Assembly: GCA_964553795.1 (NCBI GenBank)
Contig: CAZKMR010000011.1
Coordinates: 10,785-74,784, forward strand
From: JADLHS01 sp964553795
Lineage (GTDB): Bacteria; Verrucomicrobiota; Verrucomicrobiia; Limisphaerales; JADLHS01
Direction of reading: 5' to 3'
Length of the DNA stretch: 64,000 bases
A model generated the notes under the pieces. It did not search any database, was not told the origin of the DNA, and was given only the letters and a program-made list of their open reading frames with translations. Positions 1-8,199 of this stretch are shown here, piece after piece. The position numbers were made by a program, and so were the translations under genes. The stretch's first letter is position 1; the number at the start of each line of letters is the position of its first letter.

Positions 1-3000
1 TACCTCCATTCGTTCAGAGTCCGGACCATCCACGAGAATAGATTTCACGCGCGGCAGCTCCGCAGCATAATTCTGCTGCGCTCGCAAGCGCGCTTGTTCG
101 GCAGCCCATGCGAACGCTTTAAGTTCGCCGCGCATGATGGCGGTGACGATCTTCGCTTTCTCGCGCACGGCGGGATCATTTGCGGCGGCGTAAGGCTCGA
201 TATACTTCAACAACTCTTCCCGTTGCGATGCCGCGCCCCAGGCGATGCGATGCAAATCATTCGGATCATCCACGTTCATCGCGATGTCGGCCAGAGTTTT
301 CAAGATTGCCGGGGTTTTCTGTTTCACCACCGACAAGCCGAAATACACCGCGTAATGTCGCGCGCCGTAGCGGTCCGCGTTCGGGGTGCGACATTCCGCC
401 GCGTGATACATGATTTCGATGGCGTCGGCGTTTTGCGGTGACTTGTTCCAGATGTAGCGATTGCCAATCCAGCGCAGAATCGAAGTGCGATGTTGCGTGG
501 TGCGTCGCAGGCCGTTGCGCACCGTTTCGAGAATCTCCGCATCAGAACGCGCCTCTTTATCTTCCGCTTTCCACAACGCGTCTAACTTCCGCCCACCTTC
601 TGGATCGTCAGGAAAAAACGCGTCGAAGTCCGGCGGCACGATGGGGTTTGTGGATTGCCAGGCATGAGCAGCGATTGGGGAAAGATGATTGAGAGCATCA
701 AGCAGCTGTTGTGCTTCGGCATCGCTGAATCGCCCGGTGATACTCACGCGGCGGCCGGGAATCTCCGAGTTGATGACTGGCGCGCTGATGACCCGGCCCT
801 GCCAGACGATGGCCAACTGTCGGCCAACGTTTTCGCGGGTTGCGTGGGCCATCTTTTCACCGCCCGTGCGAGTCAAGAGCACCGTCAGCTCCTTCTGCAA
901 GCCCAGGGATTGAGTGAAACGCACACTGTCGATGTCGTTTCCAGATAACACCACGTCCCGCAATACACGAAAAGTTCGTGCGCTGGTCGGTTCGTTGGCG
1001 TCCGGCAACTCATCGGTGGGAGACTGGGTGTCGTTCGCCGTGGCGATCCAGCGGAATTCAAGTGTCGGTTGAGCGGTCGATGTCGGGTGGAGGTTGGTTC
1101 GAACCTCGGGTTTGAGTTCTTTGGTGGCACGTTGCGATTCGCGCAGCAAATCTTTCGGCGGTGTTCCGTTGGTGATGGCAATCACCGGACCGAGGAGTTT
1201 TCCGGCACCTCGAGCAGATTCTAATTTGTAGCGAAAGACCTGCCCGAGCACCTCATCATCGCGTTGGCTTAAAGTGGTAAACTCAAGAAAGTCATCAGCC
1301 TGTGGCGCGTAGGAGGAAATAACAAGATTCACATAGAAACCGCTTTCGATGCCGTCCTTTTCGTCGAGCACGATTTTGACGTTCGCCCGGTCATTCACGA
1401 CCCGCAACGGCTTGAGCGACTTGATGGTGTCGCCCCAAAGCAAATCCGGGATGTTCTCGCTTTCGCGCTCCCCGGATGGCGTGCGGACGAACCCGCTGAG
1501 GGCGACCTGCGCTTCCCTCACCAAGGCGGCGCGCTGTTCTTTGGTCAACTCCCGATCCAGTTTCGACTCCGAGCCAACGGGCTTTACACCATTCACATTT
1601 GATGTTGGCTGAATTCTTTTGAACTCAATTTTCAGCCCGGCAAGCGTCTCGACGCCCTCAATAATCGTCCCGCTGACGCGCAGCATTCCCCGTGCGCCGT
1701 TGGCGGTCTGGAAGACAAACGTATGCTCCGGATGCGTCGGTTTATGATGCTTCAACCAGAAGGAATAAAGTCCCAGGCTCACATCCGGGAATTGCAATGC
1801 CTCACCCTGAATCGAGGTCGCCGCGCCCACTTCCGGCTCTACACCGCGATGCCAGCATTCCAGCGAAATGGCCTTCAACTGGATCGCGTTGTCCACCGGA
1901 GAAAGCAGCCACCACGGTTGAACGTCGTTGCCCATCACCATCAAATCAATGCCATTCTCGAGCAACCATTGCTCCCTGCGACTGCGGCGCCAGTTGGAAT
2001 AGTCCTTTGGCGGCGCCACGACGCTGCCCCTATCGAGATCGAGAAAGCGGTTTTTCGATGGGCGATCCAAAGAGGCGAGTGCTACTTCGACGGCCTTCGG
2101 AGCAACCGGAATTTCTTCTCCCTGCACAACGTTTGCAGGACTTCGCAATAGATTTCTGAAGCCGTCTCGCCAGGTGGGTTGTCTCGATGTCGCGGTGTTT
2201 TTCATCGGCCTTTGAACCGTTGAGGAACTGGGTGGCTGCGGCCTGCCTGTTGATTCCGAGGCGTCCATCACCCGCACAGACGTTCGATGCCCCGGCACTA
2301 GCGAAACATTGCGGAATTCCCTCCATTGATACTTCCGGCGTTGCAGTTGGATGGCCTCGATCTGCGAAAATTCGTCCTGCGTCAGAGAAACCAGACCATT
2401 GTGCTGAGCGGAATCGGCCTGATTGTAAGAAAGCGGCATCGTTATACTGTCCTTTCTCACCACGACCATGCGCGTTTCCCAATCTTCATGCCTTGAATAG
2501 CTGAAGGAGAGCGCCACGTCACCGGACTGGCCTTTGACCGCCTGAAACTGCGCGATCCAATCACCGTCTTCCCCTCGTGATTCAGAGTTCCCTCTCATTT
2601 TACCGGGACCCGCTTCCAGAGTTTTGATCTGTTCCCATTCGCCATCGGCAACGCCAATCTGCACGTTCAATTCCTTTGCATCAGGCGGACAGGCAATGTC
2701 CTGGATGCAAACCCGGCCTGACGGTTGCGAGGCGCTTCCCGTTTGCGATAAGCCCATGGTGTGACACCCCGTGGGAGAAATCACTTTCACGACCGGCGAA
2801 CCGGGTTGGCCGTTTTGACTGCGGATTCTGAAGCCCAATTCTTTCGTCACCTTTCCCGCCGCCCAACTGTGTCCGTTATCGCTCGGAAACCGCTCCTCTG
2901 TCGGCACGCCGTTCGGAAGCCACGCAGGGCCATTGGTGGACGCGAGCGCAAACAACTCAACTGAGCCTCCATTGTATTGAGCGACAAAGGGTGGCGCATT

Positions 3001-6000
3001 GACTCCGTCTTCAGTTTCCAAATCCCGCACGAGCTTGTAGCGGATTTTCACGCCGCGGGGATTATCCGTAAAGCCGGTGATTTGCAGAATGCCACGCTCT
3101 CCATGACGCGTTTGAAACGCGAAGGTCAGCGGCAACAGTCCCTCAGGGAGCACGTAAAGCGTCGCGCGGGATTGAAGCTCTTTGGGTGAGACGTGTTGGA
3201 TTGCCGTGGGCGCGGCCAGCGCCGCGACAATCGTGGCCGGAGTTGCCGTGTCCCACTGGACGGGCGTGAGGTCCGAGAGCTTCAGTCCCTGCGAAATCAA
3301 CGACCAGCGACCGCTAACGTGATTGTCGAAGTCCGCGTAGAAATCGCCAGCACTGGACAACAGACGAATCAATCGCTGGCCGCCATCGCTTTCCGTGCCC
3401 TGCACCACAGACGTCAGTTCGCCGCTGTTAAGCGTGAGCGTTTCATTCTCAGGCGCTTCGTCGGGATCAAGGAGCACACGCCCGACTTCAACGCTGAACG
3501 ATGGTTTGGATTTCTGGGCCGCAACATCCGCTTCGGCAAGTTTCGTTCGCGCTGCTTGTTTGTTTTCTCTCGCCGAGAAGGCTGCCAGCACCAGTACACC
3601 TGACAACAGCGCCGCGATAGCCGCCAAGCCCAGCCACCGTGCGATGCCACCTGCGAGCCGCCAGAAACTCAGCGGCAGCAATACGGCGCCGAGCCAGGTC
3701 AACGGCACCAGCACCGCCTCCGAAACGGCGGGATTCCAACCTCCGCGTTCCGAAAGCACCCCCAGCAAAAAGAATATCGCGAAACCAATCACCGGCAGCG
3801 CTAACAGCCACGCCACGACACTGGTGGCTTTAAACCACGACGACAAATTGTCCAGACTGCGCTGGTCGTTGCGCTCGCGCGCTTGCCTTAGCGCATTGGC
3901 CGCAACAACGCCGATAAATGGCGACACAACCAACACCAGCCCCACGCCAAGCAGATACGCCGAGTCGCGACTGAAACGGAACGGCAGCACCCCGATGAGC
4001 AGGATGATCAAAATCAGTCCGGCGTAGAAGAATGTCACCGCGGTTGCGAGGCCGGCTGATCTCGCGGAAGCCGAAGCGATTGGGTTTTGAATTCCTCCAG
4101 ATGGATTCCCGGGAGAAGAATTCTTTTTGGTGCGTCGCTGTAGCAAAAACGGCACGCCGCAACCAATCGATAGCAAGATTGCGAGGAAGGCGATGTTGAT
4201 TAGCTGAATATTCGCCATCAGTGTTTTGGCCCAGGGCAGGAAAAATCTTTGCGCCATCGGATCGCGACTCATCGCGTCATAAACGTGAACACCCAAGCCG
4301 CCGCCGGCATAGACGAGGTATCCGACCGCGCCGCCACCCATCGCCACCGTTCCCACCGCGCCGCCGCCCAAAGCGAATAACAGCGCGATGGCGAGTCCGC
4401 CCATGGAAACCAACCCGATCGCCACGCCACCGAACGCAATCACGCCGAGCGAAGCGCCACCAAAGGCGAACACGCCCATGGCCACGCCGCCGAATGCAAA
4501 GATGCCGCGAGCTTTGCCACCGATGGCAATCACGCCTTTGGCGGTGCGCTCGCGACCGGTGAGCGGATCCGGCCCTGCCGTCACATGCAGTAGCGGTAAG
4601 CCGAACAGCGTGGTATTGCTGCGATATTCGAAACTTCCTCGCAATAATTGCGATGGATAAGTTCCAATCTTTCTCGGCGGGCGCGAAGGATTCCGGCGCC
4701 TCATCACCCGGAGATCAAATCCCGTGGCAACCAGAAGCACAATGATGATGGCCAGAGGCAAAGAGAACGCGCGGTTTGAATTTACCCAGATAATTCCGAT
4801 GGCGATCAATGGCCAGGTGACGAGCATCAACCATGTGGCCAGGCGAGACCACTTTGCGTACTGTTCTGAAGCCTGCTGGGGCTCGCTTTCTGGTTCGTCG
4901 CAGATCTTCTCTACCTGTGTCTTCAATACACTGGCTTGTTGGTAACGCAGTTCTGGTTTTTGTTCCAAAGCGCGCAAGACGACTTCGTCGAGGCGCACGT
5001 CGAGGTGAACTTTTCGCGAGGGCGGCTGGATTTCTTTTCCCGGCAACTCGCCGGTGAGCATCTGGTAGAACACCACGCCCAAAGCGTAAATGTCCGCGCG
5101 ATGATCCACGGCGCCGGGCGCGTGAATTTGCTCGGGTGACATGTAATGCGGCGTGCCCATCACTTTGCCCGCGTCGGTGAGTTCCTGGAGCGCGGGACTG
5201 TGTCCCGCAGCAGTGTGTTCAGTCAGCGAGGCTTCGGATTTTTCGGATGCGTCGGTAGTAGTGTCGTTTCTGCGGCTCATAGGGCCGCGCTCCGTTCCCA
5301 CAATCTTCGCCAGTCCAAAATCCGCCACCTTCACGCGCCCGCGGCGATCCAACAAAATATTCTCCGGCTTGATGTCGCGATGCACGATGCCCTGGTCATG
5401 CGCGAATTGCAGCGCATCGCAAATCTGCGGCACGATGGCGAGGGCTTCGCGCGGTGAAACCCGTCCGGCGTGGAGCAGTTGGCGCAGATTCACGCCATCC
5501 ACGAATTCCATCAGGAAGAAGTAGAGGCGCGTTGGGTGGTGAGACGCGGATGAGGGTTGTCCCGGCGCCGGGGAGGAAGGGGGAAAGGGAGCAGAGGAGA
5601 CTTCCTTGCCGGGAGGTTGTTGCTCCCCTGCGCCTTTTCTCCCTTTCTCCTTTTCAGCTTCCAGGCCAGCGCAGCTTCCAAACTCAAACAACGTAACTAT
5701 CCCCGGATGATTCAGCTTCGCGAGCGCTTTGGCTTCGCGGGTGAAGCGTTCGGCAAAAGCAGGGTCATCGCCGATGCCGGGCGGGAGGATTTTCAGCGCG
5801 ACAATGCGGTCGAGTTGTTTCTGGCGGGCTTTGTAAACTGCGCCCATGCCGCCTTTGCCAACAAGCTCCAGCAGCTCAAGTTGCGGAAACAGCGGCGCGA
5901 GTTCAGCGATGGTCGGCGGCGTGAAGCCCGATTGCTTGGCTTCGGTCACGGTATCCGCCGCGCCGACTCTCAGCAGACACGCGGGGCAAAGGCCGGCCAG

Positions 6001-6078
6001 CGCGCCACTGGGCAGCGGCGTGCCGCATTGCGGGCATTTCGGGGCTGAATCCGGCGGGATCACTTTTGTTCCACTCAT
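1..6078 (-). CDS. Giant membrane Ser/Thr protein kinase with Gly/Ala decapeptide repeats and SecD-like C-terminal region (3' end outside window)
   Basis: The frame is open from ATG 6078 to the left edge, giving at least 2026 codons and no stop. Residues 15-34 form a zinc ribbon (C15, C18, C31, C34). The kinase domain follows: glycine loop near 74-81, K96, HRDIKPEN at 233-240 with catalytic D235, DFG at 253-255. After about residue 480 comes an EYRS/LFG/PLLH segment, then about nine ten-residue repeats of the form AxGxxAFGGV, then several hydrophobic segments. The extracytoplasmic part carries an FxFQTxxGxRG motif twice (about residues 985 and 1451) and a SecD-head-like stretch (about 1690-1800). 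Residues 135-183 and 262-303 are low-complexity insertions not present in the kinase at 45255. It is downstream of efp but separated by a terminator. The substrate is unknown. Confidence 0.85.
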   Translation of the reverse strand, partial: MSGTKVIPPDSAPKCPQCGTPLPSGALAGLCPACLLRVGAADTVTEAKQSGFTPPTIAELAPLFPQLELLELVGKGGMGAVYKARQKQLDRIVALKILPPGIGDDPAFAERFTREAKALAKLNHPGIVTLFEFGSCAGLEAEKEKGRKGAGEQQPPGKEVSSAPFPPSSPAPGQPSSASHHPTRLYFFLMEFVDGVNLRQLLHAGRVSPREALAIVPQICDALQFAHDQGIVHRDIKPENILLDRRGRVKVADFGLAKIVGTERGPMSRRNDTTTDASEKSEASLTEHTAAGHSPALQELTDAGKVMGTPHYMSPEQIHAPGAVDHRADIYALGVVFYQMLTGELPGKEIQPPSRKVHLDVRLDEVVLRALEQKPELRYQQASVLKTQVEKICDEPESEPQQASEQYAKWSRLATWLMLVTWPLIAIGIIWVNSNRAFSLPLAIIIVLLVATGFDLRVMRRRNPSRPPRKIGTYPSQLLRGSFEYRSNTTLFGLPLLHVTAGPDPLTGRERTAKGVIAIGGKARGIFAFGGVAMGVFAFGGASLGVIAFGGVAIGLVSMGGLAIALLFALGGGAVGTVAMGGGAVGYLVYAGGGLGVHVYDAMSRDPMAQRFFLPWAKTLMANIQLINIAFLAILLSIGCGVPFLLQRRTKKNSSPGNPSGGIQNPIASASARSAGLATAVTFFYAGLILIILLIGVLPFRFSRDSAYLLGVGLVLVVSPFIGVVAANALRQARERNDQRSLDNLSSWFKATSVVAWLLALPVIGFAIFFLLGVLSERGGWNPAVSEAVLVPLTWLGAVLLPLSFWRLAGGIARWLGLAAIAALLSGVLVLAAFSARENKQAARTKLAEADVAAQKSKPSFSVEVGRVLLDPDEAPENETLTLNSGELTSVVQGTESDGGQRLIRLLSSAGDFYADFDNHVSGRWSLISQGLKLSDLTPVQWDTATPATIVAALAAPTAIQHVSPKELQSRATLYVLPEGLLPLTFAFQTRHGERGILQITGFTDNPRGVKIRYKLVRDLETEDGVNAPPFVAQYNGGSVELFALASTNGPAWLPNGVPTEERFPSDNGHSWAAGKVTKELGFRIRSQNGQPGSPVVKVISPTGCHTMGLSQTGSASQPSGRVCIQDIACPPDAKELNVQIGVADGEWEQIKTLEAGPGKMRGNSESRGEDGDWIAQFQAVKGQSGDVALSFSYSRHEDWETRMVVVRKDSITMPLSYNQADSAQHNGLVSLTQDEFSQIEAIQLQRRKYQWREFRNVSLVPGHRTSVRVMDASESTGRPQPPSSSTVQRPMKNTATSRQPTWRDGFRNLLRSPANVVQGEEIPVAPKAVEVALASLDRPSKNRFLDLDRGSVVAPPKDYSNWRRSRREQWLLENGIDLMVMGNDVQPWWLLSPVDNAIQLKAISLECWHRGVEPEVGAATSIQGEALQFPDVSLGLYSFWLKHHKPTHPEHTFVFQTANGARGMLRVSGTIIEGVETLAGLKIEFKRIQPTSNVNGVKPVGSESKLDRELTKEQRAALVREAQVALSGFVRTPSGERESENIPDLLWGDTIKSLKPLRVVNDRANVKIVLDEKDGIESGFYVNLVISSYAPQADDFLEFTTLSQRDDEVLGQVFRYKLESARGAGKLLGPVIAITNGTPPKDLLRESQRATKELKPEVRTNLHPTSTAQPTLEFRWIATANDTQSPTDELPDANEPTSARTFRVLRDVVLSGNDIDSVRFTQSLGLQKELTVLLTRTGGEKMAHATRENVGRQLAIVWQGRVISAPVINSEIPGRRVSITGRFSDAEAQQLLDALNHLSPIAAHAWQSTNPIVPPDFDAFFPDDPEGGRKLDALWKAEDKEARSDAEILETVRNGLRRTTQHRTSILRWIGNRYIWNKSPQNADAIEIMYHAAECRTPNADRYGARHYAVYFGLSVVKQKTPAILKTLADIAMNVDDPNDLHRIAWGAASQREELLKYIEPYAAANDPAVREKAKIVTAIMRGELKAFAWAAEQARLRAQQNYAAELPRVKSILVDGPDSERMEV
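5573..5656. repeat. Imperfect inverted repeat inside the kinase domain
   Basis: The arms are about 5580-5599 and 5623-5643 (17 of 21 positions pair) around a short centre. The element is translated in frame and supplies most of a roughly 49-residue, Pro/Ser/Lys-rich insertion between strands beta4 and beta5 of the kinase. The related kinase at 45255-46763 goes directly from the corresponding strand to the FLMEFVDGVNLR segment without it. Confidence 0.55.
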
Positions 6079-6159
6079 ACACGGACTTCAGCAACAAAGC
6101 ACGCCGGACGTTACGAACTTTCTCCCCACGGATGGACACTGATGAACACGAATAAAGCA

Positions 6160-6186
6160 AAAACCCGCCGGGTGGCGGGCTTTTGA
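6160..6186 (-). terminator. Rho-independent terminator after efp
   Basis: A CCCGCC/GGCGGG six-base-pair stem (6164-6169 with 6174-6179) with a four-base loop is flanked by A-rich sequence on the left and T-rich on the right. On the minus strand the stem is followed by a run of T, so it can end the efp transcript; the symmetry allows weak function in the other direction. It separates efp from the kinase. Confidence 0.75.
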
Positions 6187-6213
6187 CTTTAGAAGTTTTG
6201 ACGTTCGAACCGA

Positions 6214-6774
6214 TTACGCGCGTTCCATGTATTTGCCGGTGCGGGTATCGATCTTGATCTTCTCGCCGGTCTTGATGAACAAGGGCGCTTGGACCGTGAT
6301 GCCGGTTTCCAGCGTAATGGCTTTCTGCACATTGTTCGCGGAATCGCCCCGAATGCCTTCCGGCGCGTCAGTGACCGTGAGCACTACGCTCGGCGGAATT
6401 TCCACCGTGACGGCTTTGTCATCCACAAAGGTCACCGTCACCAAGCCGTTCTCAACGAGGTAATTCTTCGCATCGCCCACCAGTTCCGGAATGAGCGTGA
6501 CAGTTTCGTAGTTTTCCGGGTCGGTAAAAACGAAGTCGCTGCCGTCCTTGTAACTGAACTCCATCTTCTTGGTCATCATCGGGACGGTTTCGACTTTTTC
6601 GGTCGAACTGAAGCGGACGTCGGAAGATTTGCCGGTGCGGATGCTGCGCAAGGTGGCTTGGACGAACGCGCGCAAATTGCCGGGGGTGCGATGTTGCACG
6701 TCGAGGACGACGCTGATGTCGCCGTTGTAATTAACCGCCTGGCCGCGGCGAAGGTCGTTTGCGTTTACTGCCAT
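6214..6774 (-). CDS. efp: Translation elongation factor P
   Basis: This 186-residue protein has the usual EF-P length and three beta-barrel domains. EF-P binds the ribosome between the P and E sites and relieves stalling at polyproline stretches. The C-terminal part (GDSANNVQKAITLETG, then VQAPLFIKTGEKIKIDTRTGKYMER) is the family signature. The domain I tip reads TPGNLRAF at residues 30-37, so neither the lysine modified by EpmA nor the arginine modified by EarP is at the usual place. It is a single gene, divergent from infC, with its own terminator. Confidence in the family is very high; how the tip is used is unknown. Confidence 0.97.
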   Translation of the reverse strand: MAVNANDLRRGQAVNYNGDISVVLDVQHRTPGNLRAFVQATLRSIRTGKSSDVRFSSTEKVETVPMMTKKMEFSYKDGSDFVFTDPENYETVTLIPELVGDAKNYLVENGLVTVTFVDDKAVTVEIPPSVVLTVTDAPEGIRGDSANNVQKAITLETGITVQAPLFIKTGEKIKIDTRTGKYMERA

Positions 6775-7002
6775 AAAATGTCGTTTGTCGTTACTTTGCC
6801 CCGGATGGGGAGCGTGGAGCTTAAGCGACGACCGGTCGAAAGCAAGCTTGGAATTGGAGGAAATCAGGCTAATTCAGGCTAATTGACGGCGCGCGAACGA
6901 AAAGTTTTTGCTTGCACCTTGCTTGGTAGGTGCTTAACTGGCCGGGCGAGTCGGTTGGACCGACCACAGTTTTGATGCTGAACGATACAATGATTTTTCA
7001 AC

Positions 7003-7010
7003 CAAAGAGG
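7003..7010 (+). promoter_or_regulatory. Ribosome binding site that selects the infC TTG start
   Basis: A purine-rich CAAAGAGG stretch ends five bases before the TTG at 7016. No ATG or GTG lies at a better position for a protein that must begin shortly before the conserved RINGKIRAREVR segment, so this site supports TTG as the start. Confidence 0.6.
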
Positions 7011-7015
7011 GTGTC

Positions 7016-7678
7016 TTGAGTCGCCCTTTTCCTTCACGTAATTCCTCTCCCGCCTCGTTCACTCGGATTAATGGGAAGATTCGCGCCCGCGAGGTTCGGG
7101 TCATCGGCTTTGATGGCAAGCAGCTTGGCGTCATGGCGCTGAACGACGCGCTGAATCTCGCGCGCCAATCCGGTGTCGATCTCGTGGAGATTGCGCCAAC
7201 CGCGCAACCGCCTGTCTGCCGCATCGTGGACTTCGGTAAGTTCCGCTACGAACAAGCCAAGAAGGAGAAAGAATCCAAGAAGCATCAGCACGCTTCGACC
7301 GTCAAAGAGGTCCAACTCAGTCCGCGCATCGATCCGCATGACCTCGCAGTCAAAGTCGAGCACGCGATTGAATTCTTGTGCGAAGACATGAAGGTGAAAG
7401 TGACACTGCGCTTTCGCGGTCGTGAAATGCAGCACACGGAATTCGGCTTCGACGTGGTCAAGAAGTTCATCGCCGAACTCGCCCCGTACGGGCATCCGGA
7501 TTTTCCGCCCAAACTCATCGGCAAGGGCATTAACCTCATGATGAGTCCGCTGCCGCGCAACAAGCGGGCAAAAAATCCCAAGCTTGAAGCGGAGGAAGAA
7601 CCATCAGGATCACCGCAAAAAACGGCCCGCCCAGCCGCTTCCGGCGATACGTCGCCCGTTGAAGTCAAGCAAGCCTAA
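7016..7678 (+). CDS. infC: Translation initiation factor IF-3
   Basis: IF-3 binds the 30S subunit, keeps it apart from 50S and proofreads the start codon. The N-terminal domain has RINGKIRAREVRVIG and GVDLVEIAPTAQPPVCRIVDFGK; the C-terminal domain has KVKVTLRFRGREMQHTEFG. A charged C-terminal extension of about 40 residues goes beyond the usual length. The start is TTG at 7016, supported by the AAAGAGG site; IF-3 genes often use rare start codons for autoregulation. The usual partners rpmI and rplT do not follow: the next gene is convergent and unrelated. Confidence 0.97.
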   Translation: MSRPFPSRNSSPASFTRINGKIRAREVRVIGFDGKQLGVMALNDALNLARQSGVDLVEIAPTAQPPVCRIVDFGKFRYEQAKKEKESKKHQHASTVKEVQLSPRIDPHDLAVKVEHAIEFLCEDMKVKVTLRFRGREMQHTEFGFDVVKKFIAELAPYGHPDFPPKLIGKGINLMMSPLPRNKRAKNPKLEAEEEPSGSPQKTARPAASGDTSPVEVKQA

Positions 7679-7749
7679 GGTGCGACCGCCGGGAAGACTG
7701 GTGGTTCCGGGAACGGGAATAATTCGTTCTCAAGTTTGCAGTCGCCCGG

Positions 7750-8199
7750 CTACGGCTGCGGCGCAACAATCCGCTCAAATCGCTCTCGGTAATCGGGAAA
7801 AAGCGTCCCCTCGCAGAGCCAAAAACCCGAGCCATCAAAGCGGAATTCCGTGGGAACGTTGGTTTGCGTAAAATTGCTGTGCAGCAGCAGTCTCATCCAA
7901 TTCGTCCCACATTCCAAAACGGAAACCTGTTGCGTCACGCTGTTCCCACTGGCGAGGTCCATAAGAACAACGTGATCCGCGCCGATTTTCATGGTGGTGG
8001 GCAAACACATTTTCTCGAGTTGCTGCTTAACCTGGTCCGGCCAATCAGATTGTCCCTGCCAGTAAGCCACGCTCACGGATTTGTTAAACTCAAAACTGCC
8101 ACGAAACACCGCCGGAACGGTTTGAACATCAGGGGTGCATCCCAAAGCGGCCATCCCTGCTGCAATCAGAACCGCAGTTTTCATGTTCATCTTGCTCAT
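7750..8199 (-). CDS. Predicted lipoprotein of unknown function
   Basis: The chosen ATG at 8199 overlaps the stop of the upstream DUF2851 gene by four bases (ATGA), which implies translational coupling. The 149-residue product starts with a lipoprotein signal ending AALGC, with C21 as the lipidation site. The mature part (FRGSFEFNKSVSVAYW near its start, FRFDGSGFWLCEG near its end) is about 128 residues and matches no family I can name. A longer frame upstream exists but would lie inside the DUF2851 gene. It is probably exported to an outer or inner membrane face; the role is unknown. Confidence 0.7.
   Translation of the reverse strand: MSKMNMKTAVLIAAGMAALGCTPDVQTVPAVFRGSFEFNKSVSVAYWQGQSDWPDQVKQQLEKMCLPTTMKIGADHVVLMDLASGNSVTQQVSVLECGTNWMRLLLHSNFTQTNVPTEFRFDGSGFWLCEGTLFPDYRERFERIVAPQP

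Noticed and set aside
1692..3603. Several forward frames of 60-155 codons
   Set aside because: All lie opposite the uninterrupted reverse frame of the giant kinase, which has coherent domains throughout.
6289..6882. 197-codon forward frame
   Set aside because: It is antisense to efp, which is certain, and its composition is that of a shadow frame.
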